A DNA stretch of 64,000 nt from Mycoplasmatota bacterium (GTDB lineage: Bacteria > Bacillota_I > Bacilli_A > Acholeplasmatales > Acholeplasmataceae), in assembly GCA_024650045.1 (NCBI GenBank), contig JANKMU010000006.1:1-64000 (forward strand), written 5' to 3'. Positions 1-8,570 of this stretch are shown here, one piece after another; the first letter of the stretch is position 1; each line of letters opens with the position of its first letter. The notes beneath the pieces were generated by a model. It saw nothing but the letters and a program-made list of their open reading frames with translations, did no database searches and was not told where the DNA came from. The translations under genes and the position numbers were made by a program.

Positions 1-296
1 AATTCTTCTTCACCTATCCAACCATTCTTCTTAAGTACGTTGATAACGTGAACTGCTTTTTGTCGACTTGTTCGAGCTGGTTCATCATCTTCAGCATCAA
101 TGAAGTCTTCACTTGGCTGCTCATCGAAATAATCTATAAGCTTTTGAACAATATATTCTCTATCCCCTTGAAAAGCATCTTCTATTGTATCAATCGAGTG
201 ATAAATGATAAAAATACAGTCGATATATGTCTTTTTATTCGGGGAGGAAAGCACACTAAAAAAATTGCTGTTGATTCTATCGAACAAATGTGCCAT
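1..296 (-). CDS. jetA: Wadjet JetA-like protein (DUF5716), N-terminal part only
   Basis: This gene runs off the left edge; 98 codons are visible. The ATG at 296 follows a strong AGGAGG site (301-306). The protein begins MAHLFDRINSNFFSVLSS and later reads KAVHVINVLKKNGWIGEEE, which resembles the winged-helix start of the JetA family (DUF5716), the kleisin-like subunit of Wadjet. Wadjet systems (JetABCD) combine an SMC-like complex with a nuclease and cut plasmid DNA. The stretch DAEDDEPARTSRQKA lies between the helices. The jetB, jetC and jetD genes would be expected beyond position 1 and cannot be seen. Recognition is from remembered family features, so a related MukF-like kleisin remains possible. 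It follows the DEAD-box gene by 87 bases. Confidence 0.72.
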   Translation of the reverse strand, partial: MAHLFDRINSNFFSVLSSPNKKTYIDCIFIIYHSIDTIEDAFQGDREYIVQKLIDYFDEQPSEDFIDAEDDEPARTSRQKAVHVINVLKKNGWIGEEE

Positions 297-314
297 TTGA
301 TCCTCCTTTATTTT

Positions 315-342
315 AAAAAAATAAAAAATATGAATTTCATAT
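315..342 (-). terminator. Weak AT-rich hairpin with T-run between helicase gene and jetA
   Basis: ATATGAA-T-TTCATAT at 328-342 is a perfect 7-1-7 inverted repeat. On the minus strand it is followed by TTTTTATTTTTTT. It could end the DEAD-box transcript. The stem is all A/T except one pair per arm, so termination may be weak. Confidence 0.4.
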
Positions 343-383
343 TTATTGTAACATGAATTAGACATATTTTCTATTTTTTTTGA

Positions 384-2000
384 TTATTTGTTTCTAAGAA
401 TTATAATCTTTATTTTTTTGTTATTAAACATTTTGTTATTCAATTCATCAAGCCGTTTAATTGCTGCTGGATGAATTTGAAACTCTGTTTCTTTTGGATA
501 GATGACAATGTCACCTATGTTTTTAGGGTACAAGTCAACATGTTTTTTAAAATAATCAAGTAAAGTTACTGGTCTGATCCCATCTTCTTTACCTAAATTA
601 ATAAGTACATTTTTATAAGCACCAGTACGTTTTCTTTTCCCATCATTTGTTTTTTCTCGTCGATCTGAATCATCAGCTTTTCTCTTCACTGGGACTATTA
701 CTGAGTCATATGATTTCTTTTCATCCATAACTTTTGATAATAATGCAGAAATAATTTGTTGATCTTCAAAACCATCTTTATGAAGTTGAGAAATAATTTC
801 ATCGAAATTTTCTTCATTATGAGAAACCATTTCCATAATTTTCGTGTAATTTCTTTGTTCTCTTCTTATATTGATTTCTTCTTCTGTTGGTATTTCTTTT
901 TCTACCATCTTCGTTTTAATAAAACGTTCAATCATAGCAAGCTTTCCGCGCATACTTGGATAAACAAGTGAGATCGATACACCTGAAGCTCCTGCACGAC
1001 CAGTACGACCGATTCTATGGACATATATTTCATCTTCAAATGGTAATTCGTAATTAATGACCATATCAACATGGGATATGTCTAGTCCTCTTGCTGCAAC
1101 ATCTGTAGCAATTAAGAATTTTAATCTTTTTGATCTAAAACGCCCCATAACATAATCTCTTTGGCTTTGCTTTAAATCTCCATGTAGTGCATCTGCTTCA
1201 TAATTGTGTTTTTGTAAGTAAGCAGATAACGCATCAACATCTTTTTTTGTATTCGCAAAAATAATGGCTGATGCAGGATCATAAAGATCTAAAATACGAA
1301 CTAAGAGTTGATCACGGTCTGACTTTTTCACATTGTAGTAAAGTTGATCTGTTTTTGATACAGTTAGTGTTGGTGTTTCAATCTTAATGATTTCAGGATT
1401 CTTTTGGTAACGTTGCGCAACTTTTCTAATAAATGGTGGGATTGTTGCAGAAAATAATGCTGTTTGTCTTTCTTTAGGTGTATCTTTTAAAATGGTTTCT
1501 AAGTCTTCTTGGAAACCCATTTTAAGCATTTCATCTGCTTCATCCATAACAAGTACTTTAAGTGAACTAAAATCGATTGTTTTACGTTGTAAATGGTCGA
1601 TAGTTCTACCTGGTGTAGCAACAACAATATGTGGGTGTTCTGATAAAGCTTTAAATTGCTTGTTATAAGATTCTCCACCGTAAATAGATGTAATTCTTAC
1701 ACCCTTGCTAAACTTGATGAGTTTAATAAACTCTTTATAAACCTGAAGCGTTAGCTCTCTCGTAGGACAAATCACTAATGCTTGAACTGTTTTTTCATTG
1801 ACATTGATTTGTTCTAAAATAGGTATAGCAAATGCAAATGTTTTGCCCGTACCTGTTTGCGCTTGACCGATAAGATCTCTTCCTTCTAACATCTTTGGAA
1901 TTGCATGATGTTGGATGGCTGTAGTCTCTACTAATCCTAAGGATTCAATTGCTTGTTTTGTTTCTTGTAAAATTTCTAACTCATTAAATAAAATATTCAT
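384..2000 (-). CDS. DEAD-box ATP-dependent RNA helicase with DbpA-like RNA-binding tail
   Basis: RNA helicase of about 538 residues. Visible motifs in order: Q motif (AIQHHAIP, residues 28-35), Walker A AQTGTGKT (47-54), PTREL, TPGR, DEAD, SAT and HRIGRTGR. After the two RecA-like domains comes a basic linker (KRKADDSDRREK) and a C-terminal domain of about 80 residues resembling the DbpA/YxiN RNA-binding domain. That would fit a role in 23S rRNA or ribosome assembly, but it could equally be a CshA-type general helicase. The start chosen is ATG 2000; an in-frame TTG at 2012 overlaps the GAGG ribosome binding site and is unlikely. The gene is alone in its transcription unit as far as can be seen. 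Confidence 0.92.
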   Translation of the reverse strand: MNILFNELEILQETKQAIESLGLVETTAIQHHAIPKMLEGRDLIGQAQTGTGKTFAFAIPILEQINVNEKTVQALVICPTRELTLQVYKEFIKLIKFSKGVRITSIYGGESYNKQFKALSEHPHIVVATPGRTIDHLQRKTIDFSSLKVLVMDEADEMLKMGFQEDLETILKDTPKERQTALFSATIPPFIRKVAQRYQKNPEIIKIETPTLTVSKTDQLYYNVKKSDRDQLLVRILDLYDPASAIIFANTKKDVDALSAYLQKHNYEADALHGDLKQSQRDYVMGRFRSKRLKFLIATDVAARGLDISHVDMVINYELPFEDEIYVHRIGRTGRAGASGVSISLVYPSMRGKLAMIERFIKTKMVEKEIPTEEEINIRREQRNYTKIMEMVSHNEENFDEIISQLHKDGFEDQQIISALLSKVMDEKKSYDSVIVPVKRKADDSDRREKTNDGKRKRTGAYKNVLINLGKEDGIRPVTLLDYFKKHVDLYPKNIGDIVIYPKETEFQIHPAAIKRLDELNNKMFNNKKIKIIILRNK

Positions 2001-2066
2001 TTTTTTCCTCAATTCTTTAAACCTTATACACTATACCATATAAATGATAAAAATACTATTAAATCA

Positions 2067-2091
2067 TTAAAAAAAGACTCACCGAGTCTTC
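2067..2091 (-). terminator. Intrinsic terminator of the DsbA-like gene
   Basis: AAGACTC-ACC-GAGTCTT at 2074-2090 forms a stem that, on the minus strand, is followed by seven Ts. The TGA stop codon of the DsbA-like gene (2079-2081) lies in the loop. Confidence 0.85.
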
Positions 2092-2726
2092 TTTCTATCA
2101 CAATTCTCACCTTCACAGTAATCCGTCTTGTTAAACTGCGCAGATGACTTCATTAAAGCTTCTAGAATTTGTAAATCGTCATGATAACCGCTTAGGCGTA
2201 TTTTTCCATCGATACGAATATGTGGAAGTTCAAAAATGCCTTTTAAAATTGCATTTTCACGGTTTAAATTCACTGTTTCAAGAAACATGTTTGATGCTAA
2301 AACTTCTTCAACTTGACTTTGATCTAAGCCAATAGATAAAGCTATATCCATTAAAACATCTTGATTGCTAATATCTAGTTTATGTTCATAATAGGATTTG
2401 AAAACTTTTTGATTAAACTCAAATGCTTTATCACTTTTCTTAGCAAGATGAGAAAGTCTATGAACATCAGTAACCTTAACAGGTTTAAGTGATTCGCCAA
2501 TATGAGGACAAATATCTTTAGCTTCTTCAACAGAAATGACGTGATGTTTTGCTAAAACATCATAAAATGTACACCCTTCATCTGGTTCAAATTGAGGTAT
2601 CATTTCGTAGCTTCGATATAGCAATTCAAGATCATTAAATTGATATTTTTTGAACAATAATTCGATACTTTGATGTTGCTGATAACAAAGTGGACTTAAG
2701 TAGTCTAACCAAAATTCAAGCTTCAT
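2079..2726 (-). CDS. DsbA-family (FrnE-like) thioredoxin-fold protein without a CXXC pair
   Basis: A 215-residue protein starting MKLEFWLDYLSPLCYQQ. The beta strand followed by xxSPLCY is the usual active-site position of DsbA/FrnE-family proteins, but the first cysteine of CPxC is replaced by serine, leaving a single cysteine. The cis-proline region is recognisable as GIFELPHIRIDGK near residue 165. It has no signal peptide, so it is probably cytosolic. FrnE-like relatives are often annotated as dithiol-disulfide isomerases; with one active-site cysteine a glutathione-transferase-like or chaperone-type role is also possible. The tail CEGENCDRKKTR carries two more cysteines. The gene ends in TGA. 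Confidence 0.8.
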   Translation of the reverse strand: MKLEFWLDYLSPLCYQQHQSIELLFKKYQFNDLELLYRSYEMIPQFEPDEGCTFYDVLAKHHVISVEEAKDICPHIGESLKPVKVTDVHRLSHLAKKSDKAFEFNQKVFKSYYEHKLDISNQDVLMDIALSIGLDQSQVEEVLASNMFLETVNLNRENAILKGIFELPHIRIDGKIRLSGYHDDLQILEALMKSSAQFNKTDYCEGENCDRKKTR

Positions 2727-2800
2727 TTATATTCCATCCCTTATGTCTAACTTATGCTGTTATTTTAGCAATTTTTAAGCCTTAAAATCAAATGTTACGC

Positions 2801-4285
2801 CTAGACAAATTGCTTTCTATAAACGATTTGTTCATCAACAACAGTCATTTCAACGATATCTTTTTTATAGTTTTCGATATCTGTTGTGAGCAAATCATAT
2901 GTAAAGACTGATAAATCAGCAATATAACCACTTTTTAAATAACCACGATTAAGATGTTGTGTCGAATAATTAGCATTGATAGTATATAAAGATATCGCAT
3001 CAAAACGGTTTAATTTTTCTGATTCAAAATACGTTTTTCCATCATGATCTGATTTTCTTTCGATTGCTGCGTAAATACCTAATAACGGATTAGGTATTTC
3101 AACTGGTGCATCACTACTACCTGCTTGATTGATTCCATTTTCTTTTAATGTCTTCCAAGGAAAACATAACTCTGGTGTTTCACTTAAATATTGAAGTGCC
3201 CAAGGTAGATCACTTGAAAGAAACTGTGGTTGGATATCAAGTGATATCGGTAATTTTTTCATTAAATCAATCGTTGATTTTGCAAGCCATGGTGTGTGAA
3301 TCAAACGATCATGCAAACCTTCATCTACTGGATATTTTTCTAATAATTGACATACATCTTCAGTCGCTTGATCTCCGATCACATGAACTGCAACCGGTAA
3401 ATGATGTTTTCTTGCTTTTTTAATCATTTTAACGAATTGTTGATCAGTTTGTACTTTGAGTCCAAACTCATCTGTATTTTTATATGGTTTTTTCATCCAT
3501 GCTGTCTTTGAAGATAAGGTGCCATCATAAAACATTTTAACTGCACCAAGTTGTAAATATTTATTTTGGTCTAAAAATGGTCTTTTAGACTTAATAAAAT
3601 CATTTAACGTTAAATGATGCATTAATAAATGCGCTCTAAAAGGTAGGGTTTCTAATGTTTTCTCAAAGACAAATACCGTTTCATCAAATCCATTAAAATA
3701 ATATAGATCATCACTATGCCCACCGGTAATACCATATTGATGAAGACTTTGAATAGATTCAATCAAAATTTCTTGTATTTTTTCTTTGGTGTATTTAGGA
3801 AAACTATCAATAGCCTTTTGTGCCTCATCTTCTGTTAGTACACCTGATAAGGATTTAATTTTTGCTTGTGTTAAAACAAAATCATTTACCGTTAAACTAT
3901 GATAATCATTGTGTCTGAGTAATATAGGATGTTCGTTTGAGATAGCATTTAAGTCATCTTTTGTTAAGCCACACTCAAAATAACCTTCAACAAACAAAGG
4001 TGCATCGCTATATATTTTCTTTATTTCTTTGATGATTTGATTTTTCTTTTTTAAATGAGAAAAATTAGGTCTCAATAGTTTTTGTCCATATCCTAATAAA
4101 TGTAGATGAGCATCAACAAATCCTGGATAGACATGTCCTTGATTCATATCAATGATTTCATCGAATGCCAATTCTTTGATCTCATCATCAAATCCGATAA
4201 TAATGCCATCTTGTGTGGCCATTTGCGTATAGACAGTTGTTTGGTCTTCCATTGTATGAAAAAACCCATTGGTCCATAGTTTCAT
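2801..4285 (-). CDS. YtcJ-like metal-dependent amidohydrolase
   Basis: Amidohydrolase-superfamily enzyme of about 494 residues. The metal-binding HxH lies in GFVDAHLHLLGYG near residue 60, the second conserved histidine region in VAVHVIGDQA near residue 300, and the late aspartate in GSSDAPVE near residue 390. The long insertion-rich TIM barrel fits the YtcJ/AepA group, whose members hydrolyse amides such as formamide derivatives; the substrate here is unknown. ATG 4285 is preferred over the in-frame GTG at 4294, because the GGGG ribosome binding site overlaps that GTG but sits 8 bases before the ATG. No obvious operon partner. Confidence 0.87.
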   Translation of the reverse strand: MKLWTNGFFHTMEDQTTVYTQMATQDGIIIGFDDEIKELAFDEIIDMNQGHVYPGFVDAHLHLLGYGQKLLRPNFSHLKKKNQIIKEIKKIYSDAPLFVEGYFECGLTKDDLNAISNEHPILLRHNDYHSLTVNDFVLTQAKIKSLSGVLTEDEAQKAIDSFPKYTKEKIQEILIESIQSLHQYGITGGHSDDLYYFNGFDETVFVFEKTLETLPFRAHLLMHHLTLNDFIKSKRPFLDQNKYLQLGAVKMFYDGTLSSKTAWMKKPYKNTDEFGLKVQTDQQFVKMIKKARKHHLPVAVHVIGDQATEDVCQLLEKYPVDEGLHDRLIHTPWLAKSTIDLMKKLPISLDIQPQFLSSDLPWALQYLSETPELCFPWKTLKENGINQAGSSDAPVEIPNPLLGIYAAIERKSDHDGKTYFESEKLNRFDAISLYTINANYSTQHLNRGYLKSGYIADLSVFTYDLLTTDIENYKKDIVEMTVVDEQIVYRKQFV

Positions 4286-4340
4286 TATTTTCACCCCTGA
4301 ATGATAACTTTATCTTGATTTTACCACATATTAATAAAGG

Positions 4341-5096
4341 CTATGATTTAACAACTTTTTTAATATCATCAATTGGATAACCTTTTGCATATAATTTTTG
4401 AATGATTTCATATTGGATATTGTGTTGATCTACTTTTGATTGATATTTTTTAAGAAGTTTTTGGTAGTCTTTTTCTATAAGACTTAATTCATTACCTATG
4501 TAATAATCTAAAGCATTTTTTAAGGCTTGATCAACAATATCCATATGAAATCCTTTTCTGATAAAAAAACCTTTGACTGTCTGTAGTGCTTGTTTTTTTG
4601 ATTTTTTACTTACCGATTTCATTTTCTTAGGAATGAGTTCTAAAAGAATTTGTAGCTCATCATTTTTTTCAAGTAAGGATTGAATAACTGCTGGATCAAT
4701 TCCTTTTTCTCTTAATTTATGTTCAATCACTAAAGGTCCATCACTATATTTTTTTTGTGCAATATAATCTTTAGCATAGAGGTTATCATCAACATATTTT
4801 CTTTCTACATACTTTTGAACCACTTGTTTGGCAATAGAATCTGACGCGCCTTTAGACAGCAAAAAATCTTTAATTTCTTTTCTTGTTAACATGCGCTTTA
4901 ATTTAATGATACCTAGTTTATAAAAATAGATGTATTCATTCTCTTTGATTAATTCATGAAAAGTTTTTATATCGATTTCTTTACCTGGACTTAAGCGATA
5001 TTTTAAAAAAACTTCTGGTTCTATGACCAAAAGTTCTCCATTAAAGAAGACTTCATAATTTTTTGATTTTTTTGTTATTTCTGTAATAGTTTTCAT
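4341..5096 (-). CDS. recX: Regulatory protein RecX
   Basis: RecX-family protein of 251 residues with the characteristic three-helix tandem repeats (LTRKEIKDFLLSKGAS, VQKYVERKYVDDNLYAKDY, LREKGIDPAVI). RecX binds RecA filaments and modulates recombination and SOS induction. No recA is in the window. Its ATG lies 3 bases after the S41 protease stop codon, so the two are probably co-transcribed and translationally coupled. The N-terminal 60 residues and long C-terminus are typical of the Bacillota form. Confidence 0.9.
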   Translation of the reverse strand: MKTITEITKKSKNYEVFFNGELLVIEPEVFLKYRLSPGKEIDIKTFHELIKENEYIYFYKLGIIKLKRMLTRKEIKDFLLSKGASDSIAKQVVQKYVERKYVDDNLYAKDYIAQKKYSDGPLVIEHKLREKGIDPAVIQSLLEKNDELQILLELIPKKMKSVSKKSKKQALQTVKGFFIRKGFHMDIVDQALKNALDYYIGNELSLIEKDYQKLLKKYQSKVDQHNIQYEIIQKLYAKGYPIDDIKKVVKS

Positions 5097-5099
5097 ATT

Positions 5100-6611
5100 T
5101 TATGGGTTTTTAATTATATCAATGAGACTTTGTAGTTGAACATCTTTTTGGATATCTTGTTTGTCACTCATATAAATTTGATGAATACGAATCGCTGTTT
5201 CTCTGCTTAATACTGCTTCATTATCTACATCATTTATAGTGTTAAATGCGATAATGGCATTTTCTGTTGCTAAATCAAAATATCCATCAGTTCTTAATAA
5301 GTCATCACCTGAAAAATCAAAGAAGTAATTCAAAAAGTGCTGATAATTGATTAATGATTGTGATAATTGATTAAATGATACTTCACCATCATAAATAGGC
5401 ATATCTACCATATGTATCCCACCTTGATCGATTGGTTCAACATCTAGCGGATCTGTACTTACATTTTTACCATCATCATAAAACCATTCACCTTCAGTAT
5501 AAGCTAGTGAATATCTGATTCCACCAATATCAGTTATATAGATATAGTTTTGATAAACACCTTTGCCATAAGTTTGATTGCCATAAAGCGTATATCCACC
5601 TCTTGTGTTTAGCACAGCAGCTAAAACTTCTGCAGCTGATGCAGAGTTTTCATTCACAAGGACTTTGATATCATATGGTTTCGATGTGTTTTGTCCACCA
5701 AAAAAGTAATTGATTTCACCACTTTTTGGAATCATCGTAAATAAAGGATTTTCCAAATCTCTTCTTAAGAGTTGTTGCGTAATACCTTGGAAATCTTCAG
5801 AATTACTATTTTTTTGATTATGTAATGCTGATAAAGAACCTCCTGGATTATCTCTTAAATCTAAAATAAGTGTTTTATTTTCAGGATTCTCATTTAATAT
5901 TGTTGACTCTAGTTCTACTAATCGATCATAAAATACGCGATCAGTTCCAGCTGTTATACCTTCTTGATATCCAGAAAACTGAGTAATTCTAAGATATGCA
6001 ATACCATCTTCTACTAAATCTTTTGTATATGCAGTTGGTGTGTCTATTTCTTTATAGATAATGGTTACATTCGATATAACACCATCTGGGTCTTCAACAA
6101 TTAAGATTTTTTCATCATCAATATTGCCTACTAGATATGTTGATGATTCAAAACTAGAACTTAAATCTTCAAAATAAATAGCTTCATCTTCTAAAACACC
6201 AATGATTAAATCATTAGGATAAAGTTTGTTTTCTGCAGCACTGTTTGGATAAACATATTGAACACGATATAGATTATCCTCTGTAGATACATTAACACCT
6301 ATTCCAACAAACTTCTCATCACTTCTAGGTTCAACATTAAGTGGTGAGGAGACTAATCTTGTATATGGATCATTATTTGCTAATGCATAGCTATTTATTG
6401 CTGATTCAATTGATGCGATTAATGCATTTTGCTCATCGACATCATTTAAATCATAATAGTAATACTCATCCATGATTCGAGTGACATAATTAAATAAGTC
6501 ATTTCGATTGGTTGGTGAAGGTTGTTCAACAACATTAGATGCATAATATCCTGCAAAGAAAGCTAATACAACACTAATAAGAAATAAAATACCTAATTTT
6601 CTACTTACCAT
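5100..6611 (-). CDS. S41 family C-terminal processing protease (CtpA-like)
   Basis: A 503-residue membrane-anchored protease. Residues 7-25 are a single hydrophobic anchor (signal anchor, no lipobox). A PDZ domain spans roughly 85-175. The catalytic serine is in NSASAAEVL near residue 323 and the catalytic lysine in YGKGVYQ near residue 348, so the serine/lysine dyad is intact. The C-terminus (about 450-485, FDLATENAIIAFN) looks like a peptidoglycan-binding PG_1 module as in Bacillus CtpA, which is odd if the host lacks a cell wall. The start overlaps the end of the YitT gene by 7 bases (AAATGGTAA). Likely acts on exported or membrane proteins. Confidence 0.9.
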   Translation of the reverse strand: MVSRKLGILFLISVVLAFFAGYYASNVVEQPSPTNRNDLFNYVTRIMDEYYYYDLNDVDEQNALIASIESAINSYALANNDPYTRLVSSPLNVEPRSDEKFVGIGVNVSTEDNLYRVQYVYPNSAAENKLYPNDLIIGVLEDEAIYFEDLSSSFESSTYLVGNIDDEKILIVEDPDGVISNVTIIYKEIDTPTAYTKDLVEDGIAYLRITQFSGYQEGITAGTDRVFYDRLVELESTILNENPENKTLILDLRDNPGGSLSALHNQKNSNSEDFQGITQQLLRRDLENPLFTMIPKSGEINYFFGGQNTSKPYDIKVLVNENSASAAEVLAAVLNTRGGYTLYGNQTYGKGVYQNYIYITDIGGIRYSLAYTEGEWFYDDGKNVSTDPLDVEPIDQGGIHMVDMPIYDGEVSFNQLSQSLINYQHFLNYFFDFSGDDLLRTDGYFDLATENAIIAFNTINDVDNEAVLSRETAIRIHQIYMSDKQDIQKDVQLQSLIDIIKNP

Positions 6612-7465
6612 TTGGCTTCCTCCCGACTAAATCCTTGTCCCAATGCTTCTTTTGTTTTGGTAACAAATGTAAATGCATTCGGATCAGTATTTTTAATAAT
6701 CATTTTAAAATGGTAGAGTTGTTGACGATCAACTGTACAAATAATCATCTCTTTTTCTAAATTTGAATAGCCTCCAACAACTCTTAATTTTGTAATACCA
6801 CGCTCTAATTTTTTATAAATTTGTTCTTTCATGAGTTCGCAATAATCAGTGACAATGAAAACTGTATAACCTGATCGTCCTTCAATGGCTAATCGATCAA
6901 CGATTAGTCCACTGATTAGCATCGCACCTAATGCATATAATCCTAATTGGAAATTAATGAGCATTGCTGTAAAGATAATCGCTCCATCGGTTAGATAGAT
7001 TGCTGTTGAAAAAGGAATATTTAAGTATTTACTCATTATTCTTTGAATGACATCAATACCACCAGTAGTTGCATTGTTTCTTAAAACGATACCTAAGCCA
7101 ATACCTACAAATAAACCACCAAAAGCTGATGCTACAAGTAATGGACTTTCTGTCATATGTTGCATAAAAAAGTTTTTATCAATCGTTAATTCTAAAACCC
7201 AAATAATCGTCGGAGATAAAAGTGTTGCATAAACAGTTTTATAAAAAAACACCTTACCCAAGACTATTGCTCCAATGATTAAAAGAATAATATTAACGAT
7301 ATACATAAATAAACTTACAGATATAAAATCTTGAACTAGTACTGCAACCCCCATCACACCACCAATAACTAAACTAAGTGGTAATAAGAAAAAATAGAAA
7401 CCTAAGGACAGAAGGATGATACCTACTGTGATTTCTAATATTTCTCTACGTTTTGCTTTATTCAT
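6605..7465 (-). CDS. YitT family membrane protein (DUF161/DUF2179)
   Basis: A 286-residue membrane protein with about five or six hydrophobic segments (residues 10-200), glycine-rich loops such as GGLFVGIGLGIVLRNNATTGGIDVI, and a C-terminal soluble DUF2179 domain (about 205-280, VDRQQLYHFKMIIKNTDPNAF). Transport has been proposed for the family but no substrate is established. Its ATG overlaps the prfB stop by 8 bases, and its own end overlaps the protease start, so secA-prfB-yitT-ctpA-recX read as one operon. Confidence 0.88.
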   Translation of the reverse strand: MNKAKRREILEITVGIILLSLGFYFFLLPLSLVIGGVMGVAVLVQDFISVSLFMYIVNIILLIIGAIVLGKVFFYKTVYATLLSPTIIWVLELTIDKNFFMQHMTESPLLVASAFGGLFVGIGLGIVLRNNATTGGIDVIQRIMSKYLNIPFSTAIYLTDGAIIFTAMLINFQLGLYALGAMLISGLIVDRLAIEGRSGYTVFIVTDYCELMKEQIYKKLERGITKLRVVGGYSNLEKEMIICTVDRQQLYHFKMIIKNTDPNAFTFVTKTKEALGQGFSREEAKW

Positions 7466-8558
7466 CTAGATCACCTGCTTTTAAATAAGCATTGATAAAT
7501 CCGTCAAGTTCCCCGTCCATCACAAGATCAACATTACCAACTTCATAGTTGGTTCTATGATCTTTTACCATTTGATAAGGATGGAAGACATAAGACCTTA
7601 TTTGGGAACCCCAAGCAATATCTTTTTGTTCACCTTTAATATCTTTTAAAATTGCTTCTTGTTTTTTGATTTCTTCTTGTGCTAATTTAGATTTTAATAC
7701 GCTCATAGCTGATTCTTTATTTTTTAATTGACTGCGTTCATTTTGACATGTGACAACAATATTTGTTGGTAAATGAGTGATTCTTACGGCTGAATCGGTT
7801 GTATTAACTGATTGTCCACCTGCACCACCACTTCTGTAAACGTCAATCTTTAAATCTTCATCTTTAATTTCTATATCGACTTCGTCAATAATTTCAGGCA
7901 TGATATCTACAGATGCAAAAGATGTATGTCTTCTGGCATTTGAATCAAATGGAGAAATACGGACAAGTCTGTGAACGCCTCGTTCAGCTTTTAAATATCC
8001 ATAAGCATAATCGCCTTTAATCATCATGGTCACACTTTTAATACCTGCTTCATCCCCTGCTTGATAATCAAGAAGTTCTATTTTAAAGTTTTTCTTTTGT
8101 GCATATCTATTATACATACGATATAACATATCACACCAGTCTTGGGATTCTGTTCCTCCAGCACCGGGGTGAAGTTCTACGATTGCATTATTAGAATCAT
8201 AAGGTTCATTTAATAACGTTTTAATTTCAAAGGCTTTGAGTTTGGTTTGTAGTGTTTCTAAGTCTGTTTCGAGTACATCCCATTCTTCTGTTCCTTCTTC
8301 ACTGATTTCAAACCAATCGACTAAATTTTGATATTGTTTTTCTAAGTCAGAAAATTCGTCAAGTTTTTGACGAATTTCTGTAGCTTGTTTAGTTATTTTT
8401 TTAGCTTGATTTGTATCTGACCAAAAATTAGGTTGTTGCATCAAATCATTCAACTCGCGATATTGACTTTCTAATTTTTGTGGATTCAAAGCTTTATTTA
8501 AATCTTGAATACTTTCTTTCATACTAGATATGGTTTTATTAACTTCATATGTTTCCAC
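7458..8558 (-). CDS. prfB: Peptide chain release factor 2, no programmed frameshift
   Basis: Release factor 2 of 366 residues with the UGA-recognising SPF tripeptide (ISPFDSNARRH, near residue 203) and the catalytic GGQ (GAGGQSVN, near residue 247). The start is GTG 8558 behind AAGGAGGTG. In most bacteria prfB contains an in-frame UGA with a +1 frameshift near codon 25; here that region (KALNPQKLESQYREL) is read in one frame without interruption. A working RF2 means UGA is a stop codon in this organism, which separates it from Mycoplasma and Spiroplasma. It lies 12 bases downstream of secA. Confidence 0.96.
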   Translation of the reverse strand: METYEVNKTISSMKESIQDLNKALNPQKLESQYRELNDLMQQPNFWSDTNQAKKITKQATEIRQKLDEFSDLEKQYQNLVDWFEISEEGTEEWDVLETDLETLQTKLKAFEIKTLLNEPYDSNNAIVELHPGAGGTESQDWCDMLYRMYNRYAQKKNFKIELLDYQAGDEAGIKSVTMMIKGDYAYGYLKAERGVHRLVRISPFDSNARRHTSFASVDIMPEIIDEVDIEIKDEDLKIDVYRSGGAGGQSVNTTDSAVRITHLPTNIVVTCQNERSQLKNKESAMSVLKSKLAQEEIKKQEAILKDIKGEQKDIAWGSQIRSYVFHPYQMVKDHRTNYEVGNVDLVMDGELDGFINAYLKAGDLDE

Positions 8559-8570
8559 AAAAACACCTCC

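Noticed and set aside
48-356. Plus-strand 102-residue open frame
   Set aside because: It lies antisense to the jetA-like gene, which has a strong ribosome binding site and a family match; the plus-strand protein has no such support.
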